Source of the DNA: Desulfovirgula sp.
Lineage (GTDB): Bacteria; Bacillota; Desulfotomaculia; Desulfotomaculales; Nap2-2B
Length of the DNA stretch: 49,992 bases
Reading direction: 5' to 3'
Assembly: GCA_020725585.1 (NCBI GenBank)
Contig: DYES01000054.1
Coordinates: 1-49,992 of the forward strand
Part shown: positions 25,060 through 37,381 of the stretch, piece after piece
How positions within the stretch are numbered: the first letter of the stretch is position 1
How the letters are laid out: the number at the start of each line of letters is the position of its first letter
Notes under the pieces: generated by a model
What the model was told of the DNA's origin: nothing
Databases searched by the model: none
What the model saw: only the letters and a program-made list of their open reading frames with translations
Made by a program: the position numbers and the translations under genes

Positions 25060-26383
25060 AGGTGCCGGCCGGGTACATCTCCCTCCGGATATCGGGCGGG
25101 CGGTCGGGAGTAACGACCGGGCCCACTTTCTTTAAGACGCTCCGGAACTGAAGCAATATTTCTTCGTTGGACTTCGTTTTCTTCATCTTGTCAATGAGCA
25201 TTTCCATCGCTTCCCAGGGAGCCATATTAACCGTAGCTTTGCGGAAATACCACATCCACTCCAGCTCTTCCCTGGACAAAAGCAGCTCTTCTTTCCGCGT
25301 GCCGGAACGCTGTACGTCAATGGCAGGAAAGATACGCCGCTCGGCCAGGCGCCGGTCCAGAATCAGCTCCATGTTGCCGGTGCCTTTAAATTCCTCAAAA
25401 ATTACGTCGTCCATCCGGCTGCCCGTTTCAATCAGGGCGGTGGCCATAATGGTGAGACTGCCCCCTTCTTCCACCTTGCGGGCGGCGCCGAAAAACCTCT
25501 TTGGTTTATGCAGGGCGGCCGGGTCCATCCCGCCGCTCAAGGTGCGCCCGCTGGGAGGCACCACCAGGTTGTGCGCGCGGGCCAGGCGGGTAATGCTGTC
25601 CAGCAGGATCACCACATCCCGCTTGTGTTCCACCAGTCGCTTGGCGCGCTCCAGGACCATTTCGGCCACTTTCACGTGGTTTTCCGGCGGCTCGTCAAAG
25701 GTGGAGCTGACCACTTCCCCTTTTACCGAACGTTCTATGTCGGTCACTTCTTCCGGTCGCTCATCGACCAGCAGAACAAGCAGATAAATCTCCGGGTGGT
25801 TTTTGGCGATGCTGTTGGCAATCTCCTTTAAAAGCGTGGTCTTACCTGCCTTCGGGGGGGAAACGATTAAGCCCCGCTGGCCCTTTCCCACGGGGGCCAA
25901 CAGGTCTATGATCCGCGTGGAATAATTATCGGGTGTAGTCTCCAGTTTGATGCGCTCCTGGGGGTACAGGGGGGTCAGGCCGTCAAAGTGCAGCCGTTCG
26001 GAAGCCTCCTCGGCGTTGACGCCATTAACCTGCTCCACACGCAAAAGAGCAAAGTAGCGTTCATTTTCCTTGGGGCCGCGCACCTGGCCGGCAACCAGAT
26101 CGCCGGTGCGCAAATCAAAGCGCCGGATCTGGGACGAAGACACGTAAATGTCGTCCTGGCTGGGAAGGTACTGAAAGGGCCGCAAAAACCCGTACCCGTC
26201 GGGCAAAATTTCCAGTACCCCCTGGGCGTACATAAGACCGGTTTTTTCGGTCTGGGTCTTGATGATCTCAAAAATCAACTCTTTTTTGCGGAGCCGGTAG
26301 TACCCGGCAATTTCCAGTTCCCTGGCAATCTTGTAGAGCTCCTGTAAATTTTTTTCCTCTAATTCGGCATAGGTATAAGTCAA
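25058..26383 (-). CDS. rho: Transcription termination factor Rho
   Basis: The N-terminal Rho-N helical domain ([16 protein letters not shown]) and cold-shock-like RNA-binding domain ([15 protein letters not shown]) precede the RecA-type ATPase: Walker [13 protein letters not shown], Walker [17 protein letters not shown]-loop [11 protein letters not shown] and R-loop [11 protein letters not shown]. It is a hexameric RNA helicase that ends transcription. Length 441 is slightly longer than Bacillus Rho. TTG 26383 follows GGGGAG by 6 bp. It lies in the conserved fba-fsa-rho-rpmE-prfA order (murA absent). Confidence 0.97.
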   Translation of the reverse strand: MTYTYAELEEKNLQELYKIARELEIAGYYRLRKKELIFEIIKTQTEKTGLMYAQGVLEILPDGYGFLRPFQYLPSQDDIYVSSSQIRRFDLRTGDLVAGQVRGPKENERYFALLRVEQVNGVNAEEASERLHFDGLTPLYPQERIKLETTPDNYSTRIIDLLAPVGKGQRGLIVSPPKAGKTTLLKEIANSIAKNHPEIYLLVLLVDERPEEVTDIERSVKGEVVSSTFDEPPENHVKVAEMVLERAKRLVEHKRDVVILLDSITRLARAHNLVVPPSGRTLSGGMDPAALHKPKRFFGAARKVEEGGSLTIMATALIETGSRMDDVIFEEFKGTGNMELILDRRLAERRIFPAIDVQRSGTRKEELLLSREELEWMWYFRKATVNMAPWEAMEMLIDKMKKTKSNEEILLQFRSVLKKVGPVVTPDRPPDIRREMYPAGT

Positions 26384-26592
26384 GAAAAACTCCCCTTTTT
26401 TTTGACAGGTACTTGAATTTTCAGATCTTAAAAGAAATATTAAATTTAAACACGGGCAGATGAAAGCTTTCGGTAAAAAGGGAACACCAAGAAGGCACCG
26501 GCATTACAAGACAGGAATTCTCTTCGCGGCTTAAATCCAGTAGGGGCGATAAACTGGCAATGAACATTTAAACAGCATATTTCATGCCGTTT

Positions 26593-27261
26593 TTAAGCTT
26601 TTGGAGATGAAAAACTGCCAGCGGGAACTTTTGACCAATCATCTAAAAACTTTTTTATGCCCAGCTCGGTCAAGGGGTGAACAAGCATTTGTTTTAACAC
26701 TTGAAAGGGCACCGTCGCGATGTCCGCCCCGGCTTTGGCCGCCAGGAACACGTGCAAGGGGTGCCTGATGCTGGCGGCGATCACCTGGGTGGAAAAGCCG
26801 TAAATACGGTAGATTTCCACAATATCGGCGACCAGCTCCAGGCCGTCGTGACCAATGTCGTCTAAACGTCCGGCAAAGGGGCTTACAAAGGCAGCCCCCG
26901 CCAGGGCGGCCAAAAGAGCCTGGTTGGCGGAAAAAACAAGCGTTACGTTGGTTTTGATTTTCTTTTGGGAAAGGGTTTTCACCGCTTTTAACCCTTCGCC
27001 CGTCATGGGGATTTTGATGACTACATTGGGGTGAATGGCAGAGAGCGCTTCCGCTTCCTTGACCATCTCCTCCGCGGTGAGGCTGATTACCTCGGCGCTG
27101 ATCGGCCCATCTACGATGGCTGTAATTTCTCGGACAACCTGCTGGAAGTCCCTCCCTTCCCGGGCAATCAGTGAGGGGTTGGTGGTCACGCCGCTGATTA
27201 CTCCCAACGCGTAGGCTTCCTTGATTTCTTCGATATTTGCCGTGTCCAGGAACAGCTTCAT
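26593..27261 (-). CDS. fsa: Fructose-6-phosphate aldolase / transaldolase, small (Fsa/TalC type)
   Basis: [29 protein letters not shown] and the Schiff-base lysine region in [16 protein letters not shown] mark the 220-residue transaldolase subfamily. It catalyses either dihydroxyacetone transfer or fructose 6-phosphate cleavage; sequence alone does not settle which. It follows fba in the same operon, as in Bacillus (ywjH), supporting sugar-phosphate interconversion in a cell lacking the large transaldolase. Confidence 0.93.
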   Translation of the reverse strand: MKLFLDTANIEEIKEAYALGVISGVTTNPSLIAREGRDFQQVVREITAIVDGPISAEVISLTAEEMVKEAEALSAIHPNVVIKIPMTGEGLKAVKTLSQKKIKTNVTLVFSANQALLAALAGAAFVSPFAGRLDDIGHDGLELVADIVEIYRIYGFSTQVIAASIRHPLHVFLAAKAGADIATVPFQVLKQMLVHPLTELGIKKFLDDWSKVPAGSFSSPKA

Positions 27262-27306
27262 CCGTTGAAAAAGACCTCCTCTAAAATCACGTTTTTGCTT
27301 CCCACG

Positions 27307-27361
27307 GGGCTGCTTTCAGTCCGGCGTCTCGCCAGTGCTCCGTCTGGACTTAAAACAGCCC
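27307..27361 (-). other. Long stem-loop between fba and fsa
   Basis: GGGCTGCTTTCAGTCC (27307-27322) faces GGACTTAAAACAGCCC (27346-27361): 16-bp arms with one mismatch and one wobble, and a second small hairpin inside. No U-tract follows. It could be an mRNA-processing or differential-stability element. Confidence 0.55.
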
Positions 27362-27375
27362 GTTATTTTCCCTGT

Positions 27376-28263
27376 TTAACCGCCTAAAACACGGTTCCCA
27401 TGGAAGAATTCCGCCTTTCCCGAGCTTCCGAACAGGCGAATTTTCCCGCGGATTACTTCCGTGGCGGCCTCCCTGGCCGGCCCGAGAATTTTGCGCGGGT
27501 CGATCTCCTCGGGGTCTTTGGCGAGCGCCTGGCGCACGGCCCCGATAAAAGCCTGGCGGATATCGGTGTCGATGTTTATTTTCCGCACCCCCCGTTTAAT
27601 CGCTTCCCGGATGGCCTCGTCGGGAACCCCGGAGGAGCCGTGCAGGACAATGGGGGTGGAAATAGAAGAGCTGATTCTAGACAACCGCTCAAAATCCAGC
27701 TTTGGCTCGCCCCGGTAGCGCCCGTGGGCAGTGCCGATGGCTACGGCCAGAGAATCCACGCCCGTCTGCTCCACAAAAAAGCGGGCTTCCTCCGGATCAG
27801 TAAATAAGGCCTCGTGTTCGCCAACCGCAATATCGTCTTCCGCGCCGCTGATCCTGCCCAATTCGGCCTCTACAGAAACGCGCGCGCGCCGGGAGGCTTC
27901 GACCACTTGCCTGGTAAGAACAATATTTTGCTCGAGGGGCAGTTTAGAGCCGTCAAACATTACGGAGCTGAACCCTGCTTGAACGCACTCCAAAATCAGG
28001 CCCACGTCCGTGCCGTGGTCTAAATGCAGGGCGATGGGAACGGCAGCCTGTCTTGCGGCCGCCCTGGCCATGGCGACAAGATATTCCAAACCCGCATACT
28101 TAATCGCCCCCTGGCTCACCTGCAGAATAACGGGCGCCTTTTCTGCTTCCGCCGCCCGGACGATGGCCTGCATTATTTCCATATTGCTGCAATTAAAAGC
28201 GCCCACGGCGTACCCGCCGCTTTGCGCCGCCCGCAACAAAACGCTTGCCGGAACAAAAGACAT
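27376..28263 (-). CDS. fba: Class II fructose-bisphosphate aldolase
   Basis: The zinc aldolase signatures are visible: YAVGAFNCSNMEIMQA, the metal-binding histidines in ALHLDHGTD, EAELGRISGAED, AIGTAHGRY and VLHGSSGVPD, and the phosphate-binding INIDTD. It splits fructose 1,6-bisphosphate into DHAP and glyceraldehyde 3-phosphate. It is 295 residues, slightly longer than Bacillus FbaA because of the tail. It belongs to the spo0F-fba-fsa conserved block. Confidence 0.96.
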   Translation of the reverse strand: MSFVPASVLLRAAQSGGYAVGAFNCSNMEIMQAIVRAAEAEKAPVILQVSQGAIKYAGLEYLVAMARAAARQAAVPIALHLDHGTDVGLILECVQAGFSSVMFDGSKLPLEQNIVLTRQVVEASRRARVSVEAELGRISGAEDDIAVGEHEALFTDPEEARFFVEQTGVDSLAVAIGTAHGRYRGEPKLDFERLSRISSSISTPIVLHGSSGVPDEAIREAIKRGVRKINIDTDIRQAFIGAVRQALAKDPEEIDPRKILGPAREAATEVIRGKIRLFGSSGKAEFFHGNRVLGG

Positions 28264-28285
28264 TGCCGCTTCCTCACCTGTTTGC

Positions 28286-28933
28286 CTACCTGTTGGTAAA
28301 AGTTCTTTCGTCCAAAAACATGATCCCGTTTTGAATCAATTCCAGTTCCTTCGTTTGCAGCGCAATGGCGATGTCTTCCTCTGTTTCCGCATAAACTACG
28401 CTTACCGCGCCGCATTTTGGACACCGGAGCTCCAGCCGGTCGGGGAATATTTCTACGCCAATATTATAATTACCACATTGGCAGGAGAGTAAACCGTTTT
28501 CCACCAAATCAAGAATATGCGTTAATACCCGGCTCATTACTTCGCTGTTATGGAAATAATCTTCCCCCGTAAGTTCGTTAAACAAGATCCCCATCTCATC
28601 CCGCTTGTTCTGGGCGAGACGTTTAACCTTCTGAAGGGGGCCGATATAGCCCAGCTCAACCCCGGTATCCGGGCAAAAAAGCGGCACAATCTCTTCCGTC
28701 CAGAGCAGGCGCCCTTTTAAGCTGCGCATATGCATACCTTCACAAACCACGCAACGCACCTGCAGCAAACAATCCTTCCCCTTTTTGGCGACCCCCAGTT
28801 TTAACGCGCCGCAAGAGCACCTGACCTGGACCGTCCGGCCGCCTACAAAATCAAAGCGGGAAAGTTTATGGTATTCCAGCATGCCGCATTCAGGACAGCG
28901 CATTGCCAGCATGGTTTGCGTGGCCACCAGCAC
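28286..28933 (-). CDS. Uncharacterised multi-zinc-ribbon protein
   Basis: This 215-residue protein has paired cysteines throughout: CPEC (12-15), CSC, CVVC, a lone Cys, CQC and CPKC near 175. These suggest two or three zinc ribbons around a helical middle region. No enzyme motif or membrane segment is visible. GTG 28933 lies 7 bp after GGGAGG. It stands between spo0F and fba, where Bacillus has nothing, and 22 bp before fba. A role in sporulation or carbon-metabolism regulation would be speculation. Confidence 0.75.
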   Translation of the reverse strand: MLVATQTMLAMRCPECGMLEYHKLSRFDFVGGRTVQVRCSCGALKLGVAKKGKDCLLQVRCVVCEGMHMRSLKGRLLWTEEIVPLFCPDTGVELGYIGPLQKVKRLAQNKRDEMGILFNELTGEDYFHNSEVMSRVLTHILDLVENGLLSCQCGNYNIGVEIFPDRLELRCPKCGAVSVVYAETEEDIAIALQTKELELIQNGIMFLDERTFTNR

Positions 28934-29015
28934 AATAAAACCTCCCGTCCCGAAAAACGCACGACGATATGCCTGTTGATCTGTTAAATTTCGCTATAAA
29001 AAAAGAAAATCCTTT

Positions 29016-29417
29016 TCAGCTGATTTCCTCAAGATATTTTTTTTCGTAACGGGAATCAATAAGCAGAGTCTTTACCAGGTAGCGAACCTCGTTTAAATCA
29101 AACGGTTTGTCGATATAATGATTTATTCCCAGTTTTTTGGCCCGGGCCGCTATATCCAGTTCCCCGTAGGCGGTCATCAAAATGATCGGCGCGTTGCATT
29201 TTAACTTGCGAATTTCGCAGGCCGTTTCCAGTCCGCTCATCACGGGCATCTTGTTGTCAAGCAAAATTATATCCGGAGCCTTACCCATGACTTTTTGAAT
29301 TGCTTCCGATCCGGAAGCGGCCACTTCCACCCGGTAACCCTCTTCCGCAAAAACCTCGTAAAGCAATTTGCGAACTCCCGCCTGATCGTCAACAATCAGA
29401 AGATCGTAACCACCCAC
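29016..29417 (-). CDS. spo0F: Single-domain response regulator, Spo0F-like
   Basis: The protein is one receiver domain of about 133 residues: DLLIVDDQAGVRKLL (acidic pocket), phosphoacceptor Asp in IILLDNKMP, Thr in LMTAYGE and Lys in DKPFD. Without an output domain it acts as a phosphotransfer intermediate, as Spo0F does in the sporulation phosphorelay. Its place between pyrG and fba equals Bacillus spo0F. GGAGGT precedes two GTG codons; I choose 29417 (spacing 8), with 29420 the alternative. A phosphotransfer role in a clostridial-type sporulator is less certain, as many lack the relay. Confidence 0.88.
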   Translation of the reverse strand: MGGYDLLIVDDQAGVRKLLYEVFAEEGYRVEVAASGSEAIQKVMGKAPDIILLDNKMPVMSGLETACEIRKLKCNAPIILMTAYGELDIAARAKKLGINHYIDKPFDLNEVRYLVKTLLIDSRYEKKYLEEIS

Positions 29418-29654
29418 CACTTTTACCTCCTTCAACAAAACCAAAAAATAAAACGATCCTCCTCGCCAGCCAAGACCAAATAAATCCTCACCCACATCCA
29501 GCCGGGGCTTAAAACGCGCGCGATCCTTTTCAAGGGAGTTCAACAGAATATTATAAATATTAATTATAAAGAACGTATATTTTGTCTTAGCTATCTCAGC
29601 CCGAACTTTTACATTCGACGGTAAAGAATGAAAATCCTGCCCGGGAAAAAATTT

Positions 29655-30389
29655 TTAGGGGGTTTGCTTTAGTATATGCAGGAAAGGGAGGAGGGAAGCA
29701 GCGGCAGCCGTCAACGCGACGACCAGAAGCGCACCCCCGGCGAAGACGGCTCCCACCGGAAGCAAAACCACGGCAACCGCCCGGCTGGTAGACAAGCCGT
29801 GCTCCTGCCGGATGCCAAGGACCAGGAGCGCGGCGCCCCACACCAACACCAGGAAATTAAGCAGGTAAACGAGCAAAGACATCACCGGCCCCTTTAATCC
29901 GGAAAGCAAGAGCAGTAAATTAAGAGGCACCAAAAAGACGGCCGGCAGGCTGGCCAGGCCGGCGACGGTCCACACCCCGCGCGCTCTGCCCCGGCCGCCG
30001 AAAAATTCGGCCAGCAGATGGAGAAAAGCGCTGTAAAAAAACCACTTGCCATACTGAAAGACCAGGCCCGATACGGCCAGCACGGGCGCCAAAGCTTTCA
30101 TTACCAGGGCCGCCTGGCCGGCCGGGTGCGGGTGCAGGAAGCGCGCGGCGAGCAGTCCGTTCATGATCGCAACGGCGACATTAACCAGCGTAAAAATTAA
30201 AAAAGCCTGCCCCAGAGGGAGCCGTTGCACGACCCGGGAAAAGGTGGGCACAGGTTCAAACAATACCCCGTAAACCAGTTCCAAAAAGCCAAGCGGAGGC
30301 TTCTCTTCATTGCCCGCAACATCATCTGCCTTATTTTCGATCTTATTTTCGACCGGCGGCTGATTGGCCAATGCTTTTTCCTCGTCCAT
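29655..30389 (-). CDS. Yip1-domain membrane protein
   Basis: The 244-residue protein has a polar N-terminal tail of about 45 residues, then LELVYGVLFEPVPTFSRV, the Yip1-family lead-in, and about five hydrophobic segments. Family function in bacteria is unknown. ATG 30389 is chosen since AGTAGGGTTGG lies upstream and the preceding in-frame sequence overlaps sppA. It begins 8 bp after the sppA stop, suggesting a membrane-protein pair. Confidence 0.75.
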   Translation of the reverse strand: MDEEKALANQPPVENKIENKADDVAGNEEKPPLGFLELVYGVLFEPVPTFSRVVQRLPLGQAFLIFTLVNVAVAIMNGLLAARFLHPHPAGQAALVMKALAPVLAVSGLVFQYGKWFFYSAFLHLLAEFFGGRGRARGVWTVAGLASLPAVFLVPLNLLLLLSGLKGPVMSLLVYLLNFLVLVWGAALLVLGIRQEHGLSTSRAVAVVLLPVGAVFAGGALLVVALTAAAASLLPFLHILKQTP

Positions 30390-30396
30390 ACCAACC

Positions 30397-31383
30397 CTAC
30401 TTTCCAAAAAAATAAGCCGGGTAGAGCAGCCAGATGGCGGGATAAACCGCCTTTTCCTCCGCACTGTTGACTTCCCGGCGCCCGGCAAGCACATCGAACG
30501 GCTCCAACACGTCCCCGAAAATAATCCCCCGGCTGCCGCCGAGCAATTCCTGCCATAGCCCTCGCGGACCCAGTTCAATCACCCGGGGGTCGCGCCCCAG
30601 GCCGGCTAACTGCCCGGCTGCGCTGATCGCCTCCCGGTAATCGCCCAGTTCATCCACCAGACCCGCTTCTTTGGCCTGGCGGCCTGTGAAAATACGTCCG
30701 TCAGCAAGGCGCCGGACGTCGGCAGGGTTCATTTTTCTCCCTTCGGCGACGGTGGTTAAAAACTGATCGTAAATATCGTCCACCATGCTTTGAAAGATGG
30801 CGCGCTCCTCCGGCGTTAAGGCGCGCGCCGGCGAACCCATATCCTTGTGCGGGCCGCTTTTAAAAGTTTCCGTTCCGACGCCTATTTTTTCGTAAAGACC
30901 GCGCAGATCCTGCGTCTGGATAATGACTCCGATGCTCCCCGTCAAAGTGCCTGGGTTGGCCATTATTTTATCCGCCCGGCTAGCTATCCAGTAAGCCCCG
31001 GAAGCAGAAACATCCCCCATCGAAACGACCACTTTTTTGCCGGCCCGGCGCAGCCGATCCACTTCCGCGGCGATTTCCTGCGCCCCGGACGCCGTCCCGC
31101 CGGGGCTGTTCAGGCGTAAAACCACCGCCCTTATCTCCGGGTTTTCGGCCGCCGCGCGCAACCGGTTGAGTACGTCCTCCGAACCCGTCTGCGCGCCCCA
31201 AAAACCGGAACGATCCCGGCCGCACATAATCACGCCGTGGATGGAAACAACCCCTACCGCCCCGGAGCGGCCGTAATAGTCGGCCCCTGCGCCCGTAATT
31301 TTCGCGGCGCTCAGCACGGCGCCGATTACCAGCGAGAGCAGCACGGCCCCCAGCACCACCCCCGCAATCACTTTCCGCTTCAA
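30397..31383 (-). CDS. sppA: Signal peptide peptidase SppA (36K type)
   Basis: An N-terminal membrane anchor (VIAGVVLGAVLLSLVIGAVL) precedes the S49 peptidase domain. The Ser nucleophile is in SASGAYWIAS and the Lys of the dyad is in KSGPHKDMGSP. VVLRLNSPGGTASG is the conserved substrate-binding loop. SppA degrades leftover signal peptides in the membrane. TTG 31383, 9 bp after AGGGGAG, gives 328 residues. Confidence 0.93.
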   Translation of the reverse strand: MKRKVIAGVVLGAVLLSLVIGAVLSAAKITGAGADYYGRSGAVGVVSIHGVIMCGRDRSGFWGAQTGSEDVLNRLRAAAENPEIRAVVLRLNSPGGTASGAQEIAAEVDRLRRAGKKVVVSMGDVSASGAYWIASRADKIMANPGTLTGSIGVIIQTQDLRGLYEKIGVGTETFKSGPHKDMGSPARALTPEERAIFQSMVDDIYDQFLTTVAEGRKMNPADVRRLADGRIFTGRQAKEAGLVDELGDYREAISAAGQLAGLGRDPRVIELGPRGLWQELLGGSRGIIFGDVLEPFDVLAGRREVNSAEEKAVYPAIWLLYPAYFFGK

Positions 31384-31538
31384 AACGCACCACTCCCCTC
31401 TCACCGCTCACTGCTAACCGCCAGGGCCGAACAACCACCGCTTTTGCAACCTCTGCCGCCCCATCAACTGCCCTGGAAATTTTTCAACTCTTAATAACAA
31501 TCCTCCCCACCTTCACCAGGCGTGTTTAAACGTTCATA

Positions 31539-34881
<3,343 letters not shown>

Positions 34882-35044
34882 AGAAAACGGCGAGACCTCC
34901 TCAAAGGCGGAATTGGGGAGCGAGAACCAGCCGTCGGTGCTCCCGCAAAAAAAGGCTCTCCAACGCCCAACTAATTATAAACACTATTATATTGTAGCAG
35001 ATCTTTTGCCGCTTATAAAGCCGTATTTGGTGATTTCCTGGAAT

Positions 35045-35110
35045 GGCGATAACTTTTTGCTTAAGCCAAAACCTGCTGTTCGTCCAGCTCGCTTAAGACG
35101 CTTTTGGGCC
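35045..35110 (+). repeat. Dispersed palindromic repeat, copy D (left half plus degraded right side)
   Basis: GATAACTTTTTGCTTAAG, then AAACCTGCTGTTCGTCC and CGCTTAAGACGCT match the left half of copy A. The second arm is unrecognisable and runs into the end of the aminotransferase gene at 35121. Confidence 0.55.
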
Positions 35111-35120
35111 TTATGTCCGC

Positions 35121-36374
35121 TCAGCCTGTTGCCTGGCCCGCGGCCGGCTTTTTCTCCCCGGCGAAAGACCTGGGGCCGAGTATCGTTTTTGGCCGCACCC
35201 CCCGCGCCCGGCAGAAAGAGGCCATCCGCCGGAAAGCCTCGCTTAAGTCCTCTACGGAAGCGGCGTACGAGCAGCGCACAAAACCTTCTCCGCTGGGGCC
35301 AAAGGCATTGCCGGGAACAACCGCCACCTTCTCCTCCTTTAAAAACTGTTCGGCAAATTCCTCGGATGATAAACCGGTGCGCGTAATTTCCGGAAAAGCG
35401 TAAAAGGCGCCTCCCGGCTCAAAGCAGGGCAGCCCCATCTCCCGGAAAGCGTGAATAACCAGCAAGCGGCGCCGGTTGTACTGCTGAACCATTTGAGTCA
35501 TGGCCAGCCGGCCGTTTTTTAACGCTTCTAAAGCGGCCATTTGGGCGGTAATGGGCGCGCAGAGCATCGTGTACTGGTGAATCTTGGTCATGGCGGCAAT
35601 AAAGTCCGGGTTGCCCGCCGCGTAACCTATCCGCCATCCCGTCATAGCGTAAGCCTTGGAAAAACCGTTCAACAAAACGGTGCGCTCGCGCAGGCCGGGC
35701 AAACTGGCCAGGCACGTGTGCTCGCCTACGTAGGTGAGCCGACTGTAAATCTCGTCGGAAATCACAAGCAAGTCGTGCGCCTTGACCACCTCCGCGATCT
35801 CCAGCAAAGACCGCCTGTCCATGACGGCGCCGGTGGGGTTATTCGGGTAGCACATGAGCAAAATCTTTGTGCGGGGGGTAATGGCCGCTTCAATTTTTTC
35901 GGCCGTAATCCGAAAGCCTTCCTCCATGACGGTGGGGATGGTCACGGCTTTACCGCCGGCCAGGCTAACGCAAGGAGCGTAAGAAACGTAAGAGGGCTCC
36001 GGGATCAAAACCTCGTCGCCGGGGCAGACCAGCGCCCGCACGGCCAGGTCAAGGCCCTCGCTCACGCCCACGGTCACCAGGATTTCCTTGCCGGGATCGT
36101 AAGCCACCCCGTAAGCGGCCTCTAAATCGCCGGCGATGGCCTGGCGAAGCTCAAAAAGGCCCTGGTTGGACGTGTACATGGTATAACCTTTTTCCAGGGA
36201 ATAAATACAGGCCTCCCGGATGTGCCAGGGGGTGATGAAATCCGGCTCCCCCACGCCAAGGGAAATCACCCCTTTCGTCCCGGAAACCAGATCAAAAAAT
36301 TTTCTGATTCCGGAAGACGGCATGGAACTGACCAGCGGGTTAACGTAAGAACTCCACGAAGACTGGTTTTTCAT
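35121..36374 (-). CDS. PLP-dependent class I/II aminotransferase
   Basis: This fold-type I aminotransferase has ISLGVGEPDF, SNQGLFELRQAIA, EPSYVSYAP, CYPNNPTGAVMD, the PLP-binding Lys in LNGFSKAYAMTGWRIGY and a substrate-binding Arg in FVRCSYA. It belongs to the aspartate/alanine/aromatic (alpha-family) group; specificity cannot be read directly. The upstream T-box, whose candidate specifier is an Ala codon, would suit an alanine transaminase. The start overlaps the Lrp regulator stop by 4 bp (ATGA). At 417 residues it has a C-terminal extension of about 25 residues over the usual 390. Confidence 0.92.
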   Translation of the reverse strand: MKNQSSWSSYVNPLVSSMPSSGIRKFFDLVSGTKGVISLGVGEPDFITPWHIREACIYSLEKGYTMYTSNQGLFELRQAIAGDLEAAYGVAYDPGKEILVTVGVSEGLDLAVRALVCPGDEVLIPEPSYVSYAPCVSLAGGKAVTIPTVMEEGFRITAEKIEAAITPRTKILLMCYPNNPTGAVMDRRSLLEIAEVVKAHDLLVISDEIYSRLTYVGEHTCLASLPGLRERTVLLNGFSKAYAMTGWRIGYAAGNPDFIAAMTKIHQYTMLCAPITAQMAALEALKNGRLAMTQMVQQYNRRRLLVIHAFREMGLPCFEPGGAFYAFPEITRTGLSSEEFAEQFLKEEKVAVVPGNAFGPSGEGFVRCSYAASVEDLSEAFRRMASFCRARGVRPKTILGPRSFAGEKKPAAGQATG

Positions 36375-36850
36375 GGGGAAACTGCCAACCTCCTGTCTTT
36401 TTCGCCGTCTTCAAACATAACCCCGTCCTGCTTATAAGTTTTCAGAATAAAATGGGTGGCCGTGCTGAGCACCCCTTCTATGGTGGCCAGTTTGGTGGCC
36501 ACAAAATTGCTTATTTCCCGCATGTTTTTTCCTTCGATAAAAACGGCCAGGTCGTACGCCCCGGAAACCAGGCGCACGCTGCGCACCTCGGGAAACCGGC
36601 AGATACGCTCGGCCACCGCGTCGTAACCCACATCCCGCTGGGGGGCCACGCGCACTTCAATCATTGCCATCACTTTTTCATTCCCGGCTTTTTCCCAGTT
36701 AACCAGCGTGATGTACTTTAAAATTATTTTATTATCCTCCAGTTCTTTAATGACGCGCCGAACTTCCTCTTTGTCCATGCCCAGCATGATGGCAATGTCT
36801 TCTGCCCCCAGGCGGGCATCTGATTCAAGGATTTCCAGTATCTCTTTCAT
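36371..36850 (-). CDS. Lrp/AsnC-family transcriptional regulator
   Basis: The N-terminal helix-turn-helix (ILEILESDARLGAEDIAIML) and C-terminal RAM ligand-binding domain (AMIEVRVAPQRDVGYDAVAE, VRSVRLVSGAYDLAVFIEG) fit the feast/famine regulator family, which sense amino acids. ATG 36850 follows AGGGG; upstream starts fall in the T-box terminator area. It is cotranscribed with the aminotransferase, which it likely regulates or whose product it senses. Confidence 0.93.
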   Translation of the reverse strand: MKEILEILESDARLGAEDIAIMLGMDKEEVRRVIKELEDNKIILKYITLVNWEKAGNEKVMAMIEVRVAPQRDVGYDAVAERICRFPEVRSVRLVSGAYDLAVFIEGKNMREISNFVATKLATIEGVLSTATHFILKTYKQDGVMFEDGEKDRRLAVSP

Positions 36851-36881
36851 GCCGACACCCCTTTTTGAAAATAAGTCCAAC

Positions 36882-37163
36882 AAAAAACTCTCGCCCCAAA
36901 GGGACGAGAGTCATTTCTCGCGGTACCACCCTATTTGGCCGCGGCCCTTAAAAAGCCGCCGCCCCCTTTTGCCCCGATAACGGCGGGCGGCCGGTTATAG
37001 GGCATACTCGTCAGGCGACTTTGTGCCCCCGGCTCCAGGGCGGCCTGGATACCTTCCTCAACCGGGCTCGCACCATCCCCCGGCTCGCTGCATTGATTGC
37101 CGGCATCCTTCTTCCCTTTCATGGCCTTTGTCTTTATTTAAATTAAATCACGCTCTTAAAATC
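36882..37163 (-). ncRNA. T-box riboswitch controlling the Lrp-aminotransferase operon
   Basis: The 14-nt T-box AGGGTGGTACCGCG lies at 36932-36919, and an intrinsic terminator ACTCTCGTCCC..GGGGCGAGAGT plus TTTTTT follows at 36911-36882. Stem I elements are visible upstream: GCGAGCCGGGGGATGGTGCGAGCCCGG (the AG-bulge/distal loop type, 36 bp of it quoted in part) and CTGGAGCC. By comparison with similar leaders the specifier appears to be GCC (Ala). Uncharged tRNA would pair with the leader and allow read-through. Confidence 0.9.
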
Positions 37164-37169
37164 ATGCTG

Positions 37170-37198
37170 ATCGTAACACGAGTATCTTTCCTTGTCAA
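37170..37198 (-). promoter_or_regulatory. Promoter of the T-box transcript
   Basis: TTGACA (37198-37193), a 17-bp spacer and TACGAT (37175-37170) on the minus strand, directly before the T-box leader. The rest of 37199-37381 shows no feature. Confidence 0.75.
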
Positions 37199-37381
37199 TA
37201 TAGTTCTTTTCGAAGATATTCACTTCAGGTATTAGTCGGCAGGTGCAAAAAGATTTTTACGGAACGCGTCCGGAAGAGGAAAGCAGCCGGGCCAGCTCCT
37301 CCGGTTCGGCAACGGGCCTTTTGCAGGCAGGAAAGGCGGCCTGCCCTTGCGACCCCGGAAATACCCCGGGGTCTTGTCTTT

